From Nitrospirota bacterium (GTDB taxonomy: Bacteria; Nitrospinota_A; UBA7883; JACRGQ01): a DNA stretch of 13,511 bases. The translations under genes were made by a program, and so were the position numbers. The stretch is taken from NCBI GenBank assembly GCA_024275955.1, contig JAJRYD010000027.1:1-13511 (forward strand). Reading direction: 5' to 3'. Shown in pieces: positions 1 through 6,531 of this stretch; position 1 is the first letter of the stretch; each line of letters starts with the position of its first letter. A model generated the notes under the pieces. That model saw only the letters and a program-made list of their open reading frames with translations, was not told the DNA's origin and ran no database searches.

Positions 1-209
1 ATTTTTTGGGAAGTTCTGTGGAGGCAAGTACAAGCCCCAGCTTTTTAAGGTGAATCACTCATTGCTTGCAATTATAACCGGTAGGAAAGGCACTTTCACT
101 CAATATCTATAGGGGTAATAGAGCTTTTCAGGGACGACTATCTAGTCGACTATCTAAGGCCGGCATAATCTGCTAAGTTCTAGATTCTCAATCGCAAGGA
201 ATAAAAAGC
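1..209. other. intergenic DNA downstream of the kinase, no gene identified
   Basis: No convincing gene is seen here. A plus-strand frame is open from base 2 to a TAG at 110-112 (36 codons). It could be the tail of a gene lying outside the window, but this length is not unlikely by chance and the translation is not recognised. The ten bases CGACTATCTA occur twice, at 135-144 and 148-157, and the first copy overlaps a perfect GACTA-TC-TAGTC palindrome at 136-147. No hairpin followed by a T-run is seen in the direction of the kinase gene that ends at 210. Confidence 0.4.
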
Positions 210-3200
210 TTATTCTGTAAATCGTGAAATCGCTTCAAGCAACGTTACTTTTTTAATAGGTTTGGTTATATGTCCATCGCAGCCTGCCTCTTTACTGCTT
301 GCTTCATGTTCTTTTAGCGCATGGGCAGTAAGAGCTACTACAGGGGTTGGCATTGTGTTATTCTTTTTTTCCAATTTGCGGATTGCCCTTGTCGCGGTCA
401 GGCCGTCCATCACAGGCATTTCAATATCCATGAGAACCAAGTCAAATTTATCCGAGACAAACTTCTCAATAGCTACCTGCCCGTTTTCGGCAGTTTCTAT
501 CGTGTGTGGGCTCTTCTTTAGGTAGGCAAGGATAAGGTTTCGGTTGTCGCTATTGTCCTCGACAAGAAGAATATTAAGCGGCCGCTCGGTTATCTTAGTG
601 GTATTCTTGAAATTGTTTTTTGGTCTTTTCCGTTCGACTCTGCCCAAAGCTATATTGATACTTATCCGCAGTTCAGACCGTTTCACAGGCTTTCGTATGT
701 AGCTATCAACTCCTATACTTTTAATCTGTTTTATATTTTTAGAAAAGCTGTTGGATGAAGTGGTGATAATAATAGGAACATTGATATTAGAGTCGATTTT
801 TATTTTTTTAGCCACCTCAAAGCCATTCATTCCCTGCATTGTATAATCTAACAGGAGAAGATCATACGAATAGCCTGACTTGGATGCTTTTGAAAATTTA
901 TCCAAACAGCCCTTGCCGTCAACAGCTTCCTCGGTTTTTGCTCCCCAGTCTGAGATGGTTTTACTCAGTATCATACGGTTTGTGGCGTTATCATCTACTA
1001 TCAAAACCTTTAGGCCCTTTAGGTCCATATCTTCTGGTTTGTAGTTCGCGCTGCTTCGCTTGTCTATTCTAAATTTAGCTGTAAAATAGAAAGTACTCCC
1101 TTTTCCTAGTTCACTTTCCACCCATATATTGCCGCCCATCATCGAAACGATAAGTTTGGAAATGGAAAGCCCTAAGCCGGTACCGCCGTATTTTCGAGTA
1201 GTAGAGGCATCTACTTGCGAAAAACTTTCAAAAACAGCTTCGCACTTGTCCTTAGGAATGCCGATGCCGGTGTCTTTTACGGAAAAAAGAAGCTCGGCAT
1301 CATTCTCCGTAACATTATCGGCTGTTACGCTGATAACTACTTCGCCTTTTTCCGTAAATTTTATAGCATTGCTTGCAAGGTTGATGATTACCTGCCGTAA
1401 ACGGGTAGAATCTCCAACAAGAGTGTTTGGCATACCAGAAGGGTATATACCGACCAGCTCAATATTTTTCTCATGCGCCTGTATAGCCATTATTTCGCTG
1501 GTACGGTCGAGTAGTTCCCGAAGGTTAAAACTTATATTTTCAAGCTCCATCTGGCCGGACTCTATTTTGGATAGGTCTAAAATGTCGTTAATAACACCGA
1601 GCAAATTTTCTCCCGCGTAACGGTATGTATTTACATATCGTCTCTGTTCTTCGCTTAAGTCTGTTTCGACAAGCAGGTCTGCCATTCCGATAATTGCATT
1701 CATCGGGGTTCTTATTTCGTGGCTCATACTGGCAAGGAAATCGCTTTTGGCTTTTGTCGCCGCTTCTGCCTCCTCTTTTGCCTTTCTCAATTCATCTTCG
1801 GCTTCTTTACGTTTAGTAATGTCCATCACGAGGCCAACGAACAGATTCTCCCGTTTAGTATGCATTTCGCTTACCGCCAGATACATAGGGAAAGTCGAGC
1901 CGTCCTTTCGCTTTCCTGTCACCTCACGGCCTATTCCGATAATTTTTGGATTATGAGTAGTGAGATAATTGGAGAGATACCTGTCGTGTTCACTCTTGTA
2001 AGGTTCCGGCATAAGCATCTTCACGTTTTTGCCCAACACCTCTTCCGCCTTATACTGAAAAATTCTCTCGGCCGCCTTGTTGAAGCTCTTAATTATTCCC
2101 TGATCGTTTATAGTGATAATGCCATCCATCACGTTAGCCACTATCGCCCTGACACGCTCTTCGCTCTCCTCTAGTGCCGCTTCGGAGCGTTTGCTTTTGA
2201 TGCCAAGCGCAAGGCTGTCGTTCACCGATGATAAAGCCGTTTCCAGCATTTTTGGAAAAGTCTCTTTAGAAAACATTTCCACCACGCCGACAACCTCGTT
2301 TTCCAACATCAGTGGATAGCCGGAAAAGGCTATCATCCCTTCGCGTATAGCCCATTTGTGGTGCTTGAAGTGGGGGTCTTCCGGGATGCAGTTTGTTAGG
2401 TGCGGCGCGCTATTTAGTACGATAGTGCCGACATTAGAATCCTCTATAGATACAGGAACACAGCTTATATCAGTACTTGTTTTTCCGTAACGCGCGTACG
2501 GTTCCAGCATCTTTTTATCTTCTTCTTTTATTATCCATATGCGCGCGAATGTTACATTAAGTTGCTCGACTATAATTTTCGTGCAGTTTTGCAATGCCTC
2601 TCTCAGTTCACTTCCTTGCGTGAGCGCGGCGTTTATCTTGGAAGAAAATGTCGTAAGCCGGAGCTGTTCCTTGATTTCTCTTTTAGAGCAAGCCCCAATC
2701 TGGTGTGTGCGGATATAGTCAAAAAGCAATCCTAAAAACGGCACCAAGTAGGCAAAGATTTTAAGGAAATGCGCGATGTTGAAATGGTTGTCAAAAAGGG
2801 CGGTAGAGCCAAACGCCATATGTATCTGTGTGACGATATTGGGAATGAGGCTGATAATTAAAGAGTGGGAAAAAAGACTCGGCTCTCTTTTGTAAAAACG
2901 TGGAAAAATAAAAACCCCAGCCAAGATAAACACAATGAGAGGGGCTATATCATAAGGTCTGGTTAGTATGGAATCGGGATATGTTGTTTGCGGAAGGTTG
3001 TTGCTGGTGGCGCATATACTTATGATGCCGTAAGCGATTATTCCAAATAAAAGAGCCGCCGCTGTAGTAAGCCTAAAGCTGATGCTACCGCCCTTCTTTT
3101 TGCTTAAAATAATTATTACTATGCCGGCAATCGTTATGATTGGGTTAAAAAGCCTGCATATCGCCCATGTAAACGGGATAAGGTCGCGGTTATCTGCTAC

Positions 3201-3608
3201 CGCTTCGATAAGTCTAGCGGCGGCCAGCGTATGGAAAGCATCCATACATCCAGCGTAAAAAAGGGTGATAGCTATTAAAGGTGTAGCTAGGTCATTTTTT
3301 ATTTTAAAGTGGGCCATCGAGAGGAGTACGGTAAAAAGAGCGGTACAAAAGGCTGTCCACTCAAGCAATGTATGGGAAAAAGCGCCACGAAGCTTAAAAA
3401 ACATCGTGTCGGTAATTTTGTTCGGGCTGTTTCTAATTATGTCGGCTAGGTCGGCGCTGTTTTTTTGGCTGGCAAAATCAACGCCGAAAAGGTTAAGCGT
3501 GATAGGCAATAAACAGATTGCCACCACTGCCCAAACAACCTGCTTGGGCAGTTTGTTGCCTGTCAGACATTCCGATTCAGACGTTTTGCTATAACTGTTC
3601 GCGTTCAT
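210..3608 (-). CDS. MASE3-GAF-PAS hybrid sensor histidine kinase with two receiver domains
   Basis: This is an inner-membrane hybrid kinase of 1132 residues that autophosphorylates and passes phosphate to its own receivers. Residues 22-305 hold about seven hydrophobic helices with a MASE3-like sequence, including HTLLEWTAF at 79-87 and AGCMDAFHTLAA at 119-130. A GAF-like region spans about 330-470 and a PAS domain about 483-605. The PAS has MPEPYKSEHDRY (His541) and IIGIGR (Arg561), the positions of the FixL heme-ligand His and the regulatory Arg. HisKA contains SHEIRTP (His630). HATPase has the N-box Asn747, DTGIGIP at 779-785 and GGTGLGLS at 808-815. REC1 has Asp872/873, acceptor Asp921 and Lys973. 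REC2 has Glu1017/Asp1018, acceptor Asp1061, Thr1094 and Lys1116. No HPt domain follows, so a separate phosphotransfer protein is expected. The ATG at 3606-3608 is preceded by a purine-rich AGAGAG. Domain calls are strong; heme binding is inference. Confidence 0.93.
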   Translation of the reverse strand: MNANSYSKTSESECLTGNKLPKQVVWAVVAICLLPITLNLFGVDFASQKNSADLADIIRNSPNKITDTMFFKLRGAFSHTLLEWTAFCTALFTVLLSMAHFKIKNDLATPLIAITLFYAGCMDAFHTLAAARLIEAVADNRDLIPFTWAICRLFNPIITIAGIVIIILSKKKGGSISFRLTTAAALLFGIIAYGIISICATSNNLPQTTYPDSILTRPYDIAPLIVFILAGVFIFPRFYKREPSLFSHSLIISLIPNIVTQIHMAFGSTALFDNHFNIAHFLKIFAYLVPFLGLLFDYIRTHQIGACSKREIKEQLRLTTFSSKINAALTQGSELREALQNCTKIIVEQLNVTFARIWIIKEEDKKMLEPYARYGKTSTDISCVPVSIEDSNVGTIVLNSAPHLTNCIPEDPHFKHHKWAIREGMIAFSGYPLMLENEVVGVVEMFSKETFPKMLETALSSVNDSLALGIKSKRSEAALEESEERVRAIVANVMDGIITINDQGIIKSFNKAAERIFQYKAEEVLGKNVKMLMPEPYKSEHDRYLSNYLTTHNPKIIGIGREVTGKRKDGSTFPMYLAVSEMHTKRENLFVGLVMDITKRKEAEDELRKAKEEAEAATKAKSDFLASMSHEIRTPMNAIIGMADLLVETDLSEEQRRYVNTYRYAGENLLGVINDILDLSKIESGQMELENISFNLRELLDRTSEIMAIQAHEKNIELVGIYPSGMPNTLVGDSTRLRQVIINLASNAIKFTEKGEVVISVTADNVTENDAELLFSVKDTGIGIPKDKCEAVFESFSQVDASTTRKYGGTGLGLSISKLIVSMMGGNIWVESELGKGSTFYFTAKFRIDKRSSANYKPEDMDLKGLKVLIVDDNATNRMILSKTISDWGAKTEEAVDGKGCLDKFSKASKSGYSYDLLLLDYTMQGMNGFEVAKKIKIDSNINVPIIITTSSNSFSKNIKQIKSIGVDSYIRKPVKRSELRISINIALGRVERKRPKNNFKNTTKITERPLNILLVEDNSDNRNLILAYLKKSPHTIETAENGQVAIEKFVSDKFDLVLMDIEMPVMDGLTATRAIRKLEKKNNTMPTPVVALTAHALKEHEASSKEAGCDGHITKPIKKVTLLEAISRFTE

Positions 3609-3831
3609 TGATTCTCTCTATCTGATTTTCGACCTTTATCTCTCCCGTTGCGAAATGAAACCCCTTCTTCCAGCAAGAAGCCAGACAGCATCGAAGCAGT
3701 TACGGATAGGTTTCTTTTACCCCAAGCAAGTCAGCCGGAGGCTGTCATGCTACCTGTTGATGAGAGGCTTGCGCCTCTACTCTTGCGCCAAAGCTGGCAG
3801 ACTATTTTCTTGCCCGACGAATTAAAACTTA
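3609..3831 (-). other. probable structured leader of the kinase mRNA
   Basis: On the minus strand, between the candidate promoter and the kinase start, several perfect hairpins can be read: GCCA-GCTT-TGGC at 3787-3798, AGAGGC-GCAA-GCCTCT at 3763-3778 (a GNRA-type tetraloop on this strand), CAGCC-TCC-GGCTG at 3732-3744 and CTTCTT-GCTGG-AAGAAG at 3664-3680. The segment does not match a riboswitch class I can recall; the cyclic-di-GMP-I consensus was considered and does not fit. It may be an unrecognised regulatory leader or a dispersed repeat. A plus-strand reading frame across it (3648-3896) has no ribosome binding site and is not credited. Confidence 0.35.
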
Positions 3832-3837
3832 CACGTC

Positions 3838-3846
3838 ATTGTATCA
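3838..3846 (-). promoter_or_regulatory. extended -10 promoter candidate for the kinase gene
   Basis: Read on the minus strand, this is TGATACAAT, which matches the extended -10 pattern TGnTATAAT with one difference. The expected -35 region is poor, as is tolerated for extended -10 promoters. Transcription would begin near 3831, giving a leader of about 220 nt. This is a sequence match only. Confidence 0.35.
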
Positions 3847-4068
3847 GAAAATTATTACACTTCATAATGGTTTGTGTCGGCGGAATCTCTTTTTAGGATA
3901 GCCTTTTAGCAGTTTATTTTGATGGGTGCTTTGTCATTGTTCTCATTTAACAGCATCCCATAAAGCGGGAATTGAAAGTTGGGCGCAATACGTTTTAATT
4001 AACTGCCCGGGCATATTTTGGAGATGGTGTTTGGCAGTGTATCAGCTCAAGAACTACAGTCATCTTTC

Positions 4069-4185
4069 GCCTCCCTTTGCGAAGCGGAAGGAGAGGTCTC
4101 CCCGCGAGTACTGGATGGTGCTGGGTACCCTTAAAAAAAGATACCACCCCTCAGGCTCCTCTTTTCTCAAAAAAAGGGGGAGGCC
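4069..4185. repeat. nested inverted-repeat element, MITE-like
   Basis: The ends are GCCTCCC (4069-4075) and its complement GGGAGGC (4178-4184). Inside are a 10-bp stem with one mismatch and a GAA loop (4071-4093), a perfect GGAGA-GG-TCTCC (4090-4101), and a long imperfect hairpin at 4154-4185 pairing GGC-TCC-TTTT with AAAA-GGA-GCC. This dense nesting in about 117 bp of non-coding DNA is typical of small non-autonomous mobile or dispersed repeats. A reading frame through it (3926-4246) has no ribosome binding site and a composition imposed by the hairpins, so it is not called as a gene. No target-site duplication was identified. Confidence 0.4.
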
Positions 4186-4240
4186 ACAGGAATTTAAACT
4201 GACACACTATCTTCGTGTTTGCCGGTCTATGCTTTTTCCT

Positions 4241-4260
4241 GTCTAAAAGTTATAATAGAC
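4241..4260 (+). promoter_or_regulatory. rubrerythrin -10 box inside a dyad, possible operator
   Basis: A perfect TATAAT lies at 4251-4256, about 45 bases before the rubrerythrin start. It overlaps an inverted repeat GTCTA-N10-TAGAC spanning 4241-4260. The -35 region has no good match, which suggests activator dependence or a non-canonical promoter. In other bacteria rubrerythrins are often controlled by Fur-family regulators such as PerR, and the AT-rich centre would be compatible with that. No regulator gene is present to support it. Confidence 0.35.
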
Positions 4261-4300
4261 GACAACCAAACTGTGGCATTAATTGTGGAGGAAAATTAAA

Positions 4301-4804
4301 ATGAAGAGATGGAAATGTGGAGTTTGCGGTTACATACATACAGGAGACGGAGCGCCGGACAAATGTCCTGTCTGCGGTGCCGGAAAGGCGCAATTTGCCG
4401 AAAGCAATGATGAAACAAAATCACTAAAAGAATATGTCGATGCCCAAATTCAGGGTGAGGCATGGGAGGTAGTACATTACATAGGTGCCGCGATGCTCGC
4501 GCAAAAGCTGGGACACCCGGAGGTAGGAGCAGTACTTAGACAGATAGCGATAGAAGAAGCGGAGCATGGCGCGAACTATGTTTTCCGGTCCGGCTCTACC
4601 ATCGGGAGAGACATAGATTCACTAAAGGAATTTATCGGTAAAATGGTGGAAGCCGAAAAAGGAGCCTATAAAATGAAAAACGAAGGTTCCGCGCTTGCCC
4701 GCAGTGAAGGGGAAGATGAGCTTTCGGCTCTTTTCAAAACATCAGCCGAGGATGAATGGCGTCACTCGCAGATGTGGGAATACTGTTTAAAACAGCTACC
4801 CTAG
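4301..4804 (+). CDS. rubrerythrin with N-terminal rubredoxin domain
   Basis: The 167-residue cytoplasmic protein likely reduces hydrogen peroxide at a diiron centre using electrons passed through a rubredoxin iron. The N-terminal rubredoxin-like knuckles are CGVCG (Cys6, Cys9) and CPVCG (Cys22, Cys25). A four-helix ferritin-like domain follows from about residue 40. Its diiron ligand motifs are Glu53 or Glu56 in the first helix, ExxH at Glu86-His89, Glu117/Glu119, and ExxH at Glu152-His155. Classical rubrerythrin carries the rubredoxin domain at the C terminus, so this is the reversed arrangement. The ATG at 4301 is chosen because GGAGG (4287-4291) sits 9 bases upstream; a TTG at 4283 would lie on top of that site. 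It is 65 bases upstream of the next small gene and may or may not be co-transcribed with the efflux genes. A peroxide-stress role is inferred from the family. Confidence 0.9.
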   Translation: MKRWKCGVCGYIHTGDGAPDKCPVCGAGKAQFAESNDETKSLKEYVDAQIQGEAWEVVHYIGAAMLAQKLGHPEVGAVLRQIAIEEAEHGANYVFRSGSTIGRDIDSLKEFIGKMVEAEKGAYKMKNEGSALARSEGEDELSALFKTSAEDEWRHSQMWEYCLKQLP

Positions 4805-4869
4805 GCTGACCAGAAGCGGAAGTTGCCACTCCCGATATTTTTGTGGTACACTTTCCCGATGGAGATGAT

Positions 4870-5142
4870 GTGAAAAAATACTTTGTTAAGTTTTTGGCGG
4901 TTTCGTCGATAGTTTTTTCGATATGCGCCGTCTATAACGCCAGTGCGATGAGCGGTCACGTGGCAGATTCGTCTTCCCATTCGCACACTATGCAGTGCTG
5001 TGCTTCGTTATCGTCAGGGGCTTTTATCACATCGTCATTCAATGGCATCATGCTTTTTGCGTTTGTGCTGTTCGTTCCGTTCCTTATCTCTTTTTCTCCA
5101 CGGAAAAGAGCAGTTCCTATTTACCATCCGCCAAGATTCTAA
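4870..5142 (+). CDS. small exported His/Cys-containing protein
   Basis: I do not recognise the family. The GTG start at 4870 has GGAG at 4861-4864. The product is 90 residues and opens with a clear signal peptide or membrane anchor (MKKYFVKFLAVSSIVFSICA, possible cleavage after ASA near residue 26). A short segment with likely metal ligands follows (GHVADSSSHSHTMQCC: three His, a Met and a Cys pair), then a second hydrophobic helix at about 61-75 (GIMLFAFVLFVPFLI) and a basic tail with PRKR. It would therefore be either a two-helix membrane protein with a short periplasmic metal-binding loop, or a cleaved protein with one C-terminal anchor. It lies just upstream of the Cus-like operon in the same direction, which suggests a role in metal sensing or handling. 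An upstream in-frame GTG at 4843 lacks a ribosome binding site. Confidence 0.6.
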   Translation: MKKYFVKFLAVSSIVFSICAVYNASAMSGHVADSSSHSHTMQCCASLSSGAFITSSFNGIMLFAFVLFVPFLISFSPRKRAVPIYHPPRF

Positions 5143-5156
5143 CCTCACTACAGTAG

Positions 5157-5198
5157 GGACAGTTATGTCCATTTAGGGCCGTTCGCCTATGTTAGGCG
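5157..5198 (+). promoter_or_regulatory. two tandem hairpins before the CusC-like gene
   Basis: The gap between the small gene and the outer-membrane channel gene contains GGACA-GTTA-TGTCC (5157-5170) and CGCCTA-TGT-TAGGCG (5184-5198). A run of six T follows at 5212-5217, about 13 bases after the second stem. The distance is too great for a standard intrinsic terminator. They could be an operator, an attenuator or a processing signal that sets different expression for the small gene and the pump genes. Confidence 0.35.
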
Positions 5199-5235
5199 CG
5201 GTGAACCAAGATTTTTTGAGGATAGTGCGATTTAT

Positions 5236-6531
5236 ATGCGTAAGTTTTTTATAGCCCTTTTGATTGCCGGTATGGCGACTCCGGCAACCGGCGGGGAACA
5301 AGATTTGAGTGAGGCATGGAACAGCTCTTTTTACAGCTACCTCCAGCGCCTAGAGAGTACCCACCCAGGCATCAGGGAGCTGGAAGAGTCGGCAAATGCC
5401 GCGAGCCAATTGCCGGATTTTGCTCATTCACTGGAAGACCCTATGGTATCGCTGAATGTTAAGAGCCTTTCGGCAGGTACATTCGGGTTCGATTCCGAGC
5501 CTATGACGCAAAAGCAGATAGGTATATCGCAAAGTTTTCCGGCACCTGGCAAGCGTGGGCTAAGAAGGACAGTGGCGGAAGACGATTTGAAAATCGCGGA
5601 ATTTAAAATACCCGAAAAGAGGCAAGAGCTTTATAAAGAGGCATGGGTGGTATTTTTAAAACTGGAGTTCCTGCTAAAGGCAAAGGAATCGGTCGTCCAA
5701 AACCGGATAATACTGGACGGATTTTTAAGGGTTGCCTTGTCAAAATATAATGTGGGCAAAGGCCTGCAGGAGAATGTCCTCCACGCCGAGGTGATGATAT
5801 CCAACATGGATGTGCGTCTCCTTGAACTGGAAGAATCTATCGGCTCTGCCGTATCTACATTGGCTGTAATGGCATCTATGCCCGACGGCACTGGGCTTTT
5901 GGATATCAAAATGCCGACACTAAAAACTGAAGCTAGAGGTTTAGACGATCTCGCGAAAGTTGCGGTGGTAAACCGCCCGCTGTTCAAAATGTTTGAATCG
6001 GAAGTTGAAAAGTTTGAGAATAAAACGGCGTTGGCCAAAAAAGACCTTCTGCCGAACTACAAGGTGGGGGTTACCTATGGACAGAGAGATGATTTGGGGG
6101 CGGTAAAAAGAGACGACTTGCTTTCAGCGTCGCTTTCTTTCTCTATTCCCGTTTGGCAAAGTAGCAGACAGCAAAAAAAGATTGCCGAAAACAGAATGCT
6201 AAAACAAAAGGCGGCCTCTGGTTATGAGGCGGCTAAGCAGACAAACAGGGAGAAAATAGGAGTTCTAGTTGAAAAGGAAAAGGTAAGAAGCAAACTGCTC
6301 ACACTGTACGACGAGGGGCTATTGCCTCAGGCGGAGCAGACCGTCGAAGCGTCGTTCGCGGCTTACAGGGTAAACAAAGTTGATTTTTTAACGCTTGTTA
6401 CCAATCAGGTGGCATTTTTTAATTACCAGATTAAAAGAGACAAAGAAGAGTTTGAACTGCAAAAGGCAAGGGTAGAACTCAAACGGGAAATTGGCGACGA
6501 CTTAAAGGAGGTAGCGCAAAATGCAAGATGA
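5236..6531 (+). CDS. TolC-family outer membrane channel, CusC-like
   Basis: This is the outer-membrane component of a tripartite metal efflux system, forming the exit duct for the pump two genes downstream. The 431-residue protein begins with a signal peptide (MRKFFIALLIAGMATPATGG). It then has the outer-membrane-efflux fold: long alpha-helical stretches with heptad character in two halves, separated by short beta segments (for example MVSLNVKSL near 73-81 and the NYKVGVTYGQ to LSFSIPVW region near 274-308). The length is normal for the family. E. coli CusC is a lipoprotein; no lipobox cysteine is visible here. The ATG at 5236 has only a weak GAGG at 5218-5221, about 14 bases away, so initiation may be inefficient or depend on the hairpins upstream. 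The end overlaps the adaptor start by 11 bases. The assignment to Cu/Ag export comes from the neighbouring pump. Confidence 0.85.
   Translation: MRKFFIALLIAGMATPATGGEQDLSEAWNSSFYSYLQRLESTHPGIRELEESANAASQLPDFAHSLEDPMVSLNVKSLSAGTFGFDSEPMTQKQIGISQSFPAPGKRGLRRTVAEDDLKIAEFKIPEKRQELYKEAWVVFLKLEFLLKAKESVVQNRIILDGFLRVALSKYNVGKGLQENVLHAEVMISNMDVRLLELEESIGSAVSTLAVMASMPDGTGLLDIKMPTLKTEARGLDDLAKVAVVNRPLFKMFESEVEKFENKTALAKKDLLPNYKVGVTYGQRDDLGAVKRDDLLSASLSFSIPVWQSSRQQKKIAENRMLKQKAASGYEAAKQTNREKIGVLVEKEKVRSKLLTLYDEGLLPQAEQTVEASFAAYRVNKVDFLTLVTNQVAFFNYQIKRDKEEFELQKARVELKREIGDDLKEVAQNAR

Noticed and set aside
2-112. Open plus-strand frame at the left edge, possible gene tail
   Set aside because: Only 36 codons, no recognised motif, and open frames of this length are common by chance.
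3660-3820. Cyclic-di-GMP-I riboswitch before the kinase
   Set aside because: Short similarities (GGGCAA, CAGGTAGC) are present, but the order and pairing of the consensus stems cannot be matched.
3648-3896. 82-codon plus-strand reading frame
   Set aside because: No ribosome binding site; it lies across hairpins that fit better as a leader of the minus-strand kinase transcript.
3926-4246. 106-codon plus-strand reading frame
   Set aside because: GTG start without a ribosome binding site, and about a third of it is the inverted-repeat element at 4069-4185; the translation has no recognisable fold.
4823-4852. TTGCCA-N18-TACACT as a sigma-70 promoter for the small gene at 4870
   Set aside because: The implied start of transcription falls only about 10 bases before the start codon and next to the ribosome binding site; too weak to list.
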